Notes under the pieces: generated by a model
Seen by the model: the letters and a program-made list of their open reading frames with translations, nothing else
What the model was told of the DNA's origin: nothing
Databases searched by the model: none
Origin: C00003060 sp964502635
Lineage (GTDB): Bacteria; Desulfobacterota; Desulfobacteria; Desulfobacterales; C00003060
DNA: 36,864 nucleotides
Assembly: GCA_964502635.1 (NCBI GenBank)
Contig: CAZCXI010000026.1
Coordinates: 1 to 36,864 of the forward strand
Direction: 5' to 3'
In this document: piece by piece, positions 22,926 through 30,323 of the stretch
Layout: every line of letters begins with the position of its first letter
Position numbering within the stretch: position 1 is the stretch's first letter
Translations under genes and position numbers: made by a program

Positions 22926-24989
22926 TCAAGTTTCTGTCACCTTGATTTGTCGTGGCTTTTCACCGGCAACAAAGACCCGCCAAACCTCCTTGAAGGCCCT
23001 CTCCAGGTTCCCGGCAAATCGGGCGGTATCAAAAAGCGGTTCTGACAAGCGATTCCTTGCAAGTTTTTGCCTCACACGGACCAGGTCGTCTGGATTCTGG
23101 GCGAGCCTCACGGCAAGGGCTTCATATGCCTCCAAGCTGTGTGTAATGAGTTCAGGCAGCCCGATGGCCATGAGCATACTCGAGGAAGCCCGCGATGCAA
23201 AATGGCTCCCCTGTAATGTTATCACGGGGACCTCTGTCCAAAGGGCATCGGTCGTCGTCACGTGTCCGTTGTAACTTATCGTGTCCAACGCCAAGTCCGC
23301 GAGTCCGAGTCGGGCCAGATGTTCTTCCTTTGTTGGTGTTTTTTCTGCAAAGACGAGCCGTTGTTTCCTGATTCCTCCTTTTTCTGCTTCCCGCCTCAGG
23401 TTGTTTCGCGCCGCCTTGTTCATCTGCCGAAGCCACAAAACGCCTTTCGGAACCCGTCTGAGGATCTTCATCCAGGCGGCAAACGTTATGGCATCAATCT
23501 TATACGGCTGGTTAAATGAGCAGAATACGAAGTCATCCTGGGAAAATCCCAGGTCTTGTTTTTTCAACTCCTTATCTGAGATGCCCCGGCTGGGATGAGT
23601 AACCATATAGCTGTGAGGCATATAGACGAATTTCTCGCTGTAGTAAGGGGCATGATCCTCGGGCGTCACGATTCTGTCCGTGATAAGGTAATCAATGAAG
23701 CTGGCCCCGGTTGTGCCTGGAAAGCCGAGGTAGCTGACCTGAACCGGGGCTGGGCGCAGGGCGCAGATTTCCATTCTGTTGCCCCAGGTGTGTCCGGTCA
23801 AATCGACAAGAATATCGACGTGATCTTCGTATATGCGCCTGGCTGCATCTATATGGCCCAACTCGCCGAAAACGATGAACCTGTCGCTGTCTTTCTCTAT
23901 TCGTTTTCTGTACGGACTTCCGTCATCCATGCCATATGAATAGCAATACACTTTGAACTTGGTTCGGTCATGCGCCCCAAAGAGGCTCAGCATCGCATGG
24001 GCTACAGGATGATTACGTATGTCACCTGAGAGATAGCCGATAACCACTTTCCTTCTTGACGATATGCGATCCTCAAAGGAAAAGTCCGCCCTGGACGTCG
24101 ATACAGCCCTGACAATCTCAGTGCTCCATGACCGTGCCACGGCAAGATTTCGAGATGGATCACCGTGTCTCGCAAGGCTAACGAAAGGCGTCTCCGGAAC
24201 TCTTGTGCCGGTCTCCAGTGCCTCTTGCGTCAGGCCGTCGAGTTTCGATGACAGGCCCTCAAGCTTCTGCCAGGCGCACGTCCTTTGGTACTGGTGGAAT
24301 AGCTCGCCATACACTTCAGCGAAGTCTGGTTTGATTTCCAAGGATTTTCGGTACGAGGCAATAGCCTCATTCACCTTTCCGTAATGCTTGAAAGCCATGC
24401 CCATGTACGCATAAGCCTCAGCACAATCCGGCTTCAGTTCCACGGCCTTCTGGAAGCACGAGATGGCTTCACCCATATTGTATTGTCGAACAAGCGCAAT
24501 GCCCAGGCCCATGAAGGCTTCAGCGTAATCCGGCTTTACTGTCAGTGCCTTCTTATAACATAAGACCGCCTCGGCAATCCTGCCCTGCTTCACAAGTACA
24601 TGACCCATGTTGTTGTGGGCCCCCGCCAGGTTCGGGTTGAGCTTCAGAGCCTTTCGAAAACACGACAGCGCTTCCTGCGAATTCCCATGATTGACAAACG
24701 CATTGCCGAGGTCGTTGAAACAGCTTGGATCTTCAGACCCATGCTCAATGGCCTTAGTGATCAACCGTATGGCTGTCCCCGTCTCGCCGACCTGATCAGC
24801 TACGACACCCAAAAGATGTAAGGCCCTTGTATCATCGGGGGCAACCTCAAGTATTTTTCTGTAAATCTCTTCCGCCTTCTCTAACTGCCCTGCATGATGG
24901 TATTGCATCCCTCTTTCAAGCTCGTGTTCAACTTTCTCAGATGCACCCATCCTGCGGATGAAGTCCTCGTAGGTCGGCTTTTTCTCCAT
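22926..24989 (-). CDS. TPR protein with O-GlcNAc transferase (SPINDLY/GT41) catalytic domain
   Basis: A 687-residue cytosolic glycosyltransferase. Residues about 22-260 form six to seven tetratricopeptide repeats, for example AHNNMGHVLVKQGRIAEA and AEAYAYMGMAFKHYGKVNEA. The rest is a GT41 domain: RKVVIGYLSGDIRNHPVAH, VDILVDLTGHTWGNR, RPAPVQVSYLGFPGTTG, FCSFNQPYKID (Lys in the nucleotide-binding position), and SYNGHVTTTDALWTEVPV, matching the HVTTMDVLW segment of eukaryotic OGT. Relatives transfer a sugar from a nucleotide donor to Ser/Thr of proteins; the donor is not predictable. It is the last gene of an operon after a nitroreductase (9-bp gap) and a TMTC-like membrane glycosyltransferase, so the cluster probably makes O-glycosylated proteins. 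Confidence 0.9.
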   Translation of the reverse strand: MEKKPTYEDFIRRMGASEKVEHELERGMQYHHAGQLEKAEEIYRKILEVAPDDTRALHLLGVVADQVGETGTAIRLITKAIEHGSEDPSCFNDLGNAFVNHGNSQEALSCFRKALKLNPNLAGAHNNMGHVLVKQGRIAEAVLCYKKALTVKPDYAEAFMGLGIALVRQYNMGEAISCFQKAVELKPDCAEAYAYMGMAFKHYGKVNEAIASYRKSLEIKPDFAEVYGELFHQYQRTCAWQKLEGLSSKLDGLTQEALETGTRVPETPFVSLARHGDPSRNLAVARSWSTEIVRAVSTSRADFSFEDRISSRRKVVIGYLSGDIRNHPVAHAMLSLFGAHDRTKFKVYCYSYGMDDGSPYRKRIEKDSDRFIVFGELGHIDAARRIYEDHVDILVDLTGHTWGNRMEICALRPAPVQVSYLGFPGTTGASFIDYLITDRIVTPEDHAPYYSEKFVYMPHSYMVTHPSRGISDKELKKQDLGFSQDDFVFCSFNQPYKIDAITFAAWMKILRRVPKGVLWLRQMNKAARNNLRREAEKGGIRKQRLVFAEKTPTKEEHLARLGLADLALDTISYNGHVTTTDALWTEVPVITLQGSHFASRASSSMLMAIGLPELITHSLEAYEALAVRLAQNPDDLVRVRQKLARNRLSEPLFDTARFAGNLERAFKEVWRVFVAGEKPRQIKVTET

Positions 24990-24998
24990 ATCGATTTC

Positions 24999-25568
24999 TC
25001 AGCAAACCACTTTCAGAATCCGGGGCTCATTTCTGTCCGGAGGGGCGGGAATGCTCTTCGGATAGCCAACAATGATCGGGGCGACGATTTTACAATCTCG
25101 GGGCATTCCAATCGCCCGAAGAATCTCAGGAGCCCTGATGTTAGAGCCCAAACCGATCCAGCAGGTGCCCAGACCTCTTGCGACTGCGGAGAACATCAAG
25201 TAGCACGCCGCAAGTGTGCAATCTACGTGGACTGACGGGATATCCTCGGCACCCACGATGTAAATAAGACATGGGGCGTTATAAAACACGTTGAAGCTCT
25301 CTTTTCTCAGGGCGGTCTCGTACTTCTTGACGGGAGCCCCGGGGTTGCCTTCAATATCTGCAAGAAAATTCTTCTTGCTCTCATCGGAAAGCCTTTTCAT
25401 CCATCGCCGGTCCTGGATAATGATAAACCTCCATGGTTGCCCGTTCCCAGAACTCGGTGCCAGACAGCTATCCCCGATAATCTCTTCAATCAGTTCCAAC
25501 GGTATGTCCTTGTTCTCAAAATCCCTGATGGATCGTCTCCGCCTCAAGAGTTCCGAAAAATCAGCCAT
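24999..25568 (-). CDS. Nitroreductase-family FMN oxidoreductase
   Basis: A 189-residue nitroreductase-fold protein, an FMN flavoenzyme using NAD(P)H. The start RRRRSIRDFENKDIP and the segment CLAPSSGNGQPWRFIII are the usual FMN phosphate and ring contacts; the C-terminal half shows ACYLMFSAVARGLGTCWIG and IVAPIIVGYPKSIPAPPDRN. The ATG at 25568 is preferred because GAAGGG stands nine bases upstream; an ATG at 25589 would overlap the upstream gene's stop by four bases. It sits between two TPR glycosyltransferase genes in an apparent operon. A direct role in glycosylation is not obvious, and it may simply be co-transcribed. The substrate is unknown. Confidence 0.87.
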   Translation of the reverse strand: MADFSELLRRRRSIRDFENKDIPLELIEEIIGDSCLAPSSGNGQPWRFIIIQDRRWMKRLSDESKKNFLADIEGNPGAPVKKYETALRKESFNVFYNAPCLIYIVGAEDIPSVHVDCTLAACYLMFSAVARGLGTCWIGLGSNIRAPEILRAIGMPRDCKIVAPIIVGYPKSIPAPPDRNEPRILKVVC

Positions 25569-25585
25569 GGTGTTTGTCCCTTCTT

Positions 25586-27376
25586 TCATCGCGAGCCGTG
25601 CGGCCCTGGGCCCGATGAAGTTGGAAACGGGAGCAACGGAGAAAGGGGGGTGCCCGTTGCGTTGCCCTGCCGAATCAAGGCCTGTTCCAAATTCTTTCTT
25701 GCCGAAGCAGACTCAGGATCTATTCGCAAGGCCTTGGAAAAATGTTGAATAGCCTTATCGAATTTCCCCTGTTTTGCCAGAGCAATTCCCATGTTGTTCA
25801 GAGCCCGTGTGTTGTTGGGATCCAGCTTGAGGACCCCGGAAAAAAGGGCTACCGCTTTTTCAATGTCTCCCTGCATGGCGAACACAATACCCAGATTATT
25901 CCTGGCCGTGATATGGTTCGCAACGAAATGAAGTGCCTTTTGATATTCACTGACAGCCATACTAAGCTTCCCCTGGTCCTTAAAGGCATTGCCCAGGTTG
26001 ATATGGGCATTCACATATTGAGGCGTAATGCGCAAAGCCTCGAGAAAATGCCCTATGGCTTCATCGGTCCTGCCCTGCCGGCTTAATGCCAGTCCCAATT
26101 GGTTGTGGGCCAATTGATTGTTGGCCGTGACCTGCAGGGCGTGTTCAAACAGTGTTTCGCTGTTTCTCCAGTAATGTGCCTGGAACCAGGCAGAAAGGGC
26201 CAACGCAAGAACCAGAAGACCCGTAGCCACGGAAAGAACAACCTTGTGGCCGGCCCAACGGGGAATCATGCCGGACACACCCCAGGTGACAGAGATGAAC
26301 AGACCGATCATCGGCAAATAGGTATACCGGTCCGCCATGGCCTGGCCTCCGACTTGCAAAATGCCGATAACAGGCACAAGCATCCCGAGGTACCATAGCC
26401 AGCCAACGATCAAATAAGGACGCGAGCGCATTTGCCGAAAGGTGACGATCGAAATACTTATCAACACCAGGGTTGCACCGACAACCTGCCATGCCGGCAG
26501 GCTGTTCATGGGATGCGGGTAGTAGACTGCCAAATGGCTTGGCCGGATCATCTTCACCATATAGCCGACATAGGCCACCAAGGCGTTTGCGATGCGGCTT
26601 TGAAAAGAGATCTGTTCCAGGGATTGCACAGCAGGGCCATGCCGCTGGACAAGAAAGGTGACGATGCAGGAAGCGAGCGCGAGTGCAAAAAGAGGCAGTT
26701 TCTCCCGAACCCGCTTCCAGGCCTTTTTCAGGTTGTCTCTTGTGGATGAGAGGCCCAGACGGCTTAACGGCCAATAGTCCAGGAGGAGGAGTACGAAGGG
26801 CAAGGTGACCAACATCGGCTTGGCCATCAATCCCAATGCAAAGGAGAGCCAAACCACCAGATACCTCCAGGGGCCGGGCCGTTCCGTGTACCAGGCATAC
26901 GCCAGCATCGCAATCATGCAGAAGAAACCGCTCAGGACGTCTTTACGCTCTGCCACCCAAGCGACCGATTCAACATGAAGCGGATGCACCGCAAACAAGG
27001 CGGCAACCAGGGCCGGCCTCCAAACAGCGCTGGTCATCCGCGTGAGAACCAAGAACAGGAGTATGGTGTTTGCCACATGAAAGAACAGGTTCGTCAGGTG
27101 ATGTCCCTTGGGGTCCAATCCATACATCTCGCAATCAAGCATGTGAGATAGCCAGGTTAACGGATGCCAGTTGGACATATCTCCAGAGGTGAAGGCCCAT
27201 CCCACGTTTTCCCAGGTCAATCCGGATCTCACGTGGCGGTTGCTGGTCACGTAGCCATTGTCGTCGTAATTGACGAAGTCATGGGTTCTCACCTGCCAAT
27301 AGACACATAGCGTTATCGTGGTCAAAAACAAGCAAATAGAGCTAAGAAGCAGCAGCTGATGGGACCTATCCGTCAT
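25586..27376 (-). CDS. TMTC-like membrane glycosyltransferase (GT-C fold) with C-terminal TPRs
   Basis: A 596-residue protein with about ten to twelve membrane segments (residues 8-400) followed by five TPR units (405-575), e.g. AHINLGNAFKDQGKLSMAV and ALNNMGIALAKQGKFDKAI. The first outer loop has FVNYDDNGYV, an acidic pair typical of GT-C glycosyltransferases, and later WHPLTWLSHMLD and VHPLHVESVAWVAERKDVLS, which are characteristic of the TMTC family (eukaryotic TMTC proteins are O-mannosyltransferases). It therefore probably transfers a lipid-linked sugar to proteins on the outer membrane face. First gene of a three-gene operon ending with an OGT-like enzyme; its stop overlaps the alternative nitroreductase ATG. 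The ATG at 27376 has only a weak GGTGGG ribosome site. The sugar and the acceptor are unknown. Confidence 0.82.
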   Translation of the reverse strand: MTDRSHQLLLLSSICLFLTTITLCVYWQVRTHDFVNYDDNGYVTSNRHVRSGLTWENVGWAFTSGDMSNWHPLTWLSHMLDCEMYGLDPKGHHLTNLFFHVANTILLFLVLTRMTSAVWRPALVAALFAVHPLHVESVAWVAERKDVLSGFFCMIAMLAYAWYTERPGPWRYLVVWLSFALGLMAKPMLVTLPFVLLLLDYWPLSRLGLSSTRDNLKKAWKRVREKLPLFALALASCIVTFLVQRHGPAVQSLEQISFQSRIANALVAYVGYMVKMIRPSHLAVYYPHPMNSLPAWQVVGATLVLISISIVTFRQMRSRPYLIVGWLWYLGMLVPVIGILQVGGQAMADRYTYLPMIGLFISVTWGVSGMIPRWAGHKVVLSVATGLLVLALALSAWFQAHYWRNSETLFEHALQVTANNQLAHNQLGLALSRQGRTDEAIGHFLEALRITPQYVNAHINLGNAFKDQGKLSMAVSEYQKALHFVANHITARNNLGIVFAMQGDIEKAVALFSGVLKLDPNNTRALNNMGIALAKQGKFDKAIQHFSKALRIDPESASARKNLEQALIRQGNATGTPLSPLLPFPTSSGPGPHGSR

Positions 27377-27475
27377 TTATTGTGTAGCCCACCCGTCGGG
27401 GTAATGGAGTCATGGAGGGAATGCTCGTGAAAAGTTGGCACACTATGTCCAACACGCCCGTTTCATTGGTATCCT

Positions 27476-27604
27476 TCAAGAAACTCCCGATACTCTCACA
27501 ATGGCGATGATGAGCTGCTGTGCCAGCCGCTTCATGCGCTGAAAGAGCCAGCGAGGCGCCTTGCCACCATGAAGGGGGCTGTCTGCAATACCGGTTCTTT
27601 TCAC
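27476..27604 (-). pseudogene. N-terminal remnant of a DUF763-family gene
   Basis: The minus strand from a GTG at 27604 encodes VKRTGIADSPLHGGKAPR and WLFQRMKRLAQQLIIAIV, which I recognise as the conserved N-terminus of DUF763 proteins (usual start ...GIADLPLHGGKAPRWLFERM). After about 36 residues the frame goes wrong and stops at 27476. A neighbouring frame continues briefly with EYREFLEGYQ, consistent with a frameshift, and the remaining roughly 300 residues of the family are missing. It is a decayed gene lying just upstream of the TMTC-like gene. Recognition is from memory of the motif. Confidence 0.55.
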
Positions 27605-27792
27605 ACTTTTTTCTTGAATTCTAGACGGCTGGGGCTGTAATCTTAATCGAGAAGCGCCGCCTGCCCTAGCAGTCCTTATACAAAAAATGCCATGTTTCCT
27701 CAACAAGGCATTGACAGTGGAGGAAGCGGTATCGAGTAAGGTGGTTTTTGGCAGCCAGGCCGATTAATGCGGAAGAAGGAGACGTAAGCCAC
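27605..27792. other. Intergenic region upstream of the IscU-type gene
   Basis: Non-coding stretch between the DUF763 remnant and the scaffold gene. On the plus strand a TTGACA (about 27711) is followed by only a weak -10 candidate. AAGGAG lies 11-12 bases upstream of the chosen ATG at 27793. Together with 27377-27475, which holds the TMTC-like gene's upstream DNA, nothing else was recognised. Confidence 0.3.
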
Positions 27793-28218
27793 ATGAGCAC
27801 TGCACTTGATGAGTTTGCCGATCGTCTGCAAGAGGAGATCAACCAGGACGTCATTGAGACTTATGGACAGAAGGTGTATGAGCGCTGGCGTCATCCAAGG
27901 TTTTCGGGATCCATGGAAGATCCCAGTGGATACGGTCGTGTAACCGGAAACTGCGGTGACACCATGGAGATTTTTTTGCGAGTTGAAAATGGTATTGTCT
28001 CCGATGCCTCCTTTACCACAGACGGCTGCGGTTGCAGCGCGGTATGCGCTTCAGTGGCCTGTGAGTTGGCCATTGGGGGAAAAACCGAACCCCTCTCAGA
28101 TATCACCGGTGAAGCGATCCTCGAAGTCCTCGGCGACCTTCCTGAAAAAGAGGTTCACTGCGCCTTTTTGGCGGCCGACACCCTGCAGTCCGCCTTGAAG
28201 ACGTGCATGAAAAGCTGA
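27793..28218 (+). CDS. IscU/NifU-type iron-sulfur cluster assembly scaffold
   Basis: A 141-residue NifU_N/IscU-like scaffold that would assemble Fe-S clusters and hand them on. The three ligand cysteines are present: GNCGDTMEI (Cys54, with the family's Asp56), TDGCGCSAVCASVACELA (Cys79/81/85), and VHCAFLAADTLQSAL (Cys123). The middle segment holds more cysteines (79, 81, 85, 90) than a classical IscU, suggesting the variant found in anaerobes. The N-terminus VYERWRHPRFSGSMEDPSGYG is like the usual HY-NPRNVG region but altered. It stands alone, with no IscS, SufB or HscA gene nearby. The ATG at 27793 follows AAGGAG with an 11-base gap; the frame extends upstream without a better start. Confidence 0.83.
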   Translation: MSTALDEFADRLQEEINQDVIETYGQKVYERWRHPRFSGSMEDPSGYGRVTGNCGDTMEIFLRVENGIVSDASFTTDGCGCSAVCASVACELAIGGKTEPLSDITGEAILEVLGDLPEKEVHCAFLAADTLQSALKTCMKS

Positions 28219-28684
28219 GAGCCTTGAAGCGGCTTGTCATTCTGGCTTCATGAGAAAACCACACTCAGCCGGCACTCGGAACACTCAGGTCTTGATCCGG
28301 GTACCTGCTTGAGTGTCTGACACCTGCCTCCCGATAAGGAAAAACCTCCCAGAAAAGTAGGAAATCCCCACCCCTGAATGGGGGCGACGCCCCATTGACC
28401 GGCCCCGAATATATCCTTAGACTGTTCGACAAATGCGGGATGAATCCTCTCAAAAGACTGTGGGGCCACAAACAAGCGGCGAAGACGAACGGAGGTAACC
28501 AATGAACCTCAAAATCGGCATACCCAGCACCTGACAGAACGTGGACTGTTCTGTCAGGGCCTCCAAGCAGCACCCCGGTGAAATCATGTCATCCGCAGGG
28601 TCGAACTGGGATGCTAAGTCCATCACCTTACATGTTTTGTTAGTGTTTCATCTCTGAATAAAAATCGCAAAGGGGGGTTCAGAA
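28219..28684. other. 466-base intergenic region with hairpins and no recognised gene
   Basis: No reading frame here could be matched to a family. It contains a GC hairpin ATGGGG...CCCCAT near 28378-28395, an ACACTCA...TGAGTGT inverted repeat (28281-28316) and a perfect 11-bp hairpin at 28530-28558. A plus-strand open stretch (about 28345-28504, containing LTGPEYILRLFDKCGMNPLK) ends in a stop at 28504 and lacks a start codon with a ribosome site; it may be decayed coding DNA. Confidence 0.35.
28530..28558. repeat. Perfect 11-bp inverted repeat
   Basis: CCTGACAGAAC, a 7-base loop, then GTTCTGTCAGG. There is no U-run on either side, so it is not an intrinsic terminator. It could be an operator or the foot of a longer RNA structure. 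It is 127 bases upstream of the PilZ gene. Confidence 0.45.
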
Positions 28685-29146
28685 ATGAAAAATGCGACAC
28701 AACCAAGGTACGAAGAAGAGGTGGTTGAAGGGAGGCAACATGACCGATTCAAAGTCCACGACGGCGGCTTTGCCGAGCTGTGCCCTAAGTTTACGGTAAT
28801 GGGTAAAATCATGGATATAAGCAGGGGCGGGTTTTCGTTTCGTTACGTTGCCAGCAAAGCGAGGACAAACGGATCGGCCAATATGAATATATTAACGACC
28901 GATGGCCGTTTTTGTCTAGCGAAAGTCCCGGTCAAGACCATCCGGGACTCCGCAATGCCTCGCGAATTCTCTTTTGGTGCTATAACATTGCGGCATTGTG
29001 CCGTGCAATTTGGGGAGTTGACACCCAGGCAGCAAGTTGACTTGGAATATTTCATCCGGTCTTACGCCCTGGGTGGTGTGCGTGCAAGTCGTTCTTCCGA
29101 TGCCAAAGAGCCAGGACACGACCGGATGAGTCCGCATCTTTCTTAA
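28685..29146 (+). CDS. PilZ-domain protein
   Basis: A 153-residue PilZ-domain protein, expected to bind cyclic di-GMP. The first motif is in EGRQHDRFKVHDG (R-x-x-x-R, residues Arg17 and Arg21), and the second is IMDISRGGFSFRY (D-x-S-x-G-G). The rest forms the barrel (VPVKTI, HCAVQFGELTPRQQVDLEYFI). The C-terminal 20 residues are polar and probably disordered. The ATG follows AAGGGGGG with a suitable gap, so translation is well supported. It is a single-domain protein without an output domain and stands alone, so its partner is unknown. Unlike the PilZ protein at 22371, both motifs are intact. Confidence 0.82.
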   Translation: MKNATQPRYEEEVVEGRQHDRFKVHDGGFAELCPKFTVMGKIMDISRGGFSFRYVASKARTNGSANMNILTTDGRFCLAKVPVKTIRDSAMPREFSFGAITLRHCAVQFGELTPRQQVDLEYFIRSYALGGVRASRSSDAKEPGHDRMSPHLS

Positions 29147-29155
29147 TACCGGGAG

Positions 29156-29178
29156 TAGGAAATAGGTTCCATTTCCTA
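29156..29178 (+). terminator. Possible weak intrinsic terminator after the PilZ gene
   Basis: An 8-bp perfect stem, TAGGAAAT and ATTTCCTA, with a 7-base loop starts 10 bases after the stop codon at 29146 and is followed by AGTTTCTGTCTT. The stem is AT-rich and the U-run is broken, so it would be weak. Confidence 0.35.
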
Positions 29179-29354
29179 AGTTTCTGTCTTGGGAGTCAAA
29201 CATGCAGCGCCCGTTCGTTCCACTCTCTCGAGGCGCTGAGTTCGCAGAGAAAAATCCTTTTCAGAGACTTCCAAGTCTTTCTCTTTGTCTCACGCTATGA
29301 GTCGCACTTTCAAGTTTTCTTCGCGCATGCCGATAATAAGTCTTAGACTAAAAG

Positions 29355-29545
29355 TGATGGTTTCGTAAAAAGTCGATTTTGCTCGCTCCGTGAACATTTT
29401 GGGCGCCCTTGAGGTGCTCAGCTAAAATGCTAAAACTCGGGCTAACACCCTCAAACAGTTAGCATTTCTTAACGCTGAACACCTCAAGTGCTTTCTCCCC
29501 AAAATGCTCAATTTCGCTCACAAAAGACTTTTTACGAAACCATCA
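29355..29545. repeat. MITE-like element A, 191 bp, with 20-bp terminal inverted repeats
   Basis: The ends are perfect inverted repeats: the left begins TGATGGTTTCGTAAAAAGTC (29355-29374), and the right (29526-29545) is its reverse complement. The inside is also largely palindromic: TTTTGGG...GAGGTG...TCAGC...GCTAA on the left is answered by TTAGC...GCTGA...CACCTC...CCCAAAA on the right, so the whole can form one long hairpin. There is no coding capacity. Flanks AAAG and AAAC hint at, but do not prove, a short target duplication. The same end sequence, with changes, starts element B at 36614. From 29179 to 29354 nothing else was recognised. Confidence 0.8.
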
Positions 29546-29575
29546 AAACTAGCGCGCAAAAGAAGGTTTTTTTCA

Positions 29576-29830
29576 ATGGCACGATTCCAAAGCAGCTGGG
29601 CTCCACCGGAAATATTAACCAGTGACCTGACCGGTTTCTATGCCCTGTTCCGGTCCGTCGTTCGTTTTGCAGTAGGAAAATATGGCGGAATCATGGCGAC
29701 AGACCCGGCAACGGGCACAACTTACGTGGACATCCCCATCTGGGCAGAGGATGCCTGTTTCCAAGAGTTGGCGCAATTGGTAGGACCTGGCAAACCACTT
29801 CATAGTTTCTTGCCCTTCCTGGTTGACTAG
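29576..29830 (+). CDS. Orphan small protein between two repeat elements
   Basis: An 84-residue open frame I do not recognise. It starts MARFQSSWAPPEILTSDL, continues with a mildly hydrophobic helix (FYALFRSVVRFAVGKYGG) and ends PGKPLHSFLPFLVD. AGAAGG lies nine bases before the ATG at 29576, a credible ribosome site, and base composition resembles nearby coding DNA. The frame is open further upstream into repeat element A, which would add about 24 basic residues, but the Shine-Dalgarno favours the shorter form. Element A ends 30 bases upstream and element C' begins a few bases after the stop, so this gene is enclosed by mobile repeats. It may be a remnant of a longer gene. Confidence 0.45.
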   Translation: MARFQSSWAPPEILTSDLTGFYALFRSVVRFAVGKYGGIMATDPATGTTYVDIPIWAEDACFQELAQLVGPGKPLHSFLPFLVD

Positions 29831-29834
29831 GGGG

Positions 29835-29925
29835 TTGCGCAAAAATAACTTCGCATTTTGGCATTTCAGTTTCAGCCCATCTTTGACCGATGCCTCATTC
29901 TTGAACTCCTCGAAATAGCTCGCTT
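29835..29925. repeat. Partial copy of MITE-like element C (C')
   Basis: About 91 bp matching the reverse complement of the right half of the element at 13461-13633, starting with the terminal GCGCAAAAA sequence and continuing through CTTTGACCGATGCCTCATTC and CTCCTCGAAATAGCTCGCT with few differences. The other half is missing, so it is a truncated copy. Confidence 0.7.
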
Positions 29926-29949
29926 CATGATGCCCCCAATCTATGGTTG

Positions 29950-30045
29950 ACCCAAATTGAAGGCTCGAAAACCTTCTGCAATGAGGTGTACTTATAGTAC
30001 GTCACAGTGACCGAGGGTGCAGCGAAACGCGGAACTTGGACCTCT
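29950..30045. repeat. Partial copy of repeat element B (B')
   Basis: About 95 bp similar to 36660-36752: both contain ATGAGG, GTAC-T-(T/C)-ATAGTACGTC and GG(G/A)TGCAGCG in the same order and spacing, with substitutions. The outer ends seen in element B are missing. It adjoins C', making 29355-30045 a nest of three repeat families. Confidence 0.6.
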
Positions 30046-30151
30046 TGCGCGCCATCAATCCCGGCAAGATCTCTCTTGACCGGCCTCCTTTGAGAGACCC
30101 GCAACATGATGTGTGATTTTTCAAACCCTTTGTGACCTCAGTGGTCCTACC

Positions 30152-30181
30152 TTGACGATCACAGTTGGAATTGAATACAAT
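30152..30181 (+). promoter_or_regulatory. Sigma-70-type promoter for the GAF-PAS-LuxR gene
   Basis: TTGACG (30152-30157), an 18-base spacer and TACAAT (30176-30181) match the consensus at five of six positions in each box. Transcription would begin near 30188, about 135 bases before the start codon at 30324. The region 29831-30323 otherwise holds only repeats C' and B'. Confidence 0.55.
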
Positions 30182-30323
30182 TTTACAAGATCATTTGAAC
30201 TCCGGTCCAAAGATAAAATGACTGCAACGGGGCCACCCCGCGGGAGAGAGAAGCCCTATCCTTCCTATCATCTGTTTATTATCAGGACCTGTTGCACTCT
30301 TCAGGCAATTGGAGGATTTTCTG

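Noticed and set aside
28248..28573. Minus-strand frames of 84 and 102 codons
   Set aside because: No family resemblance or ribosome site; they run through hairpin sequences and overlap each other in different frames.
29615..29842. Antisense 75-codon frame at the orphan small gene
   Set aside because: It has no ribosome site and crosses into element C', whereas the plus-strand frame has AGAAGG at the correct distance.
29355..30045. CRISPR array
   Set aside because: The repeats are long, imperfect, differently oriented and not regularly spaced, and no cas gene is present.
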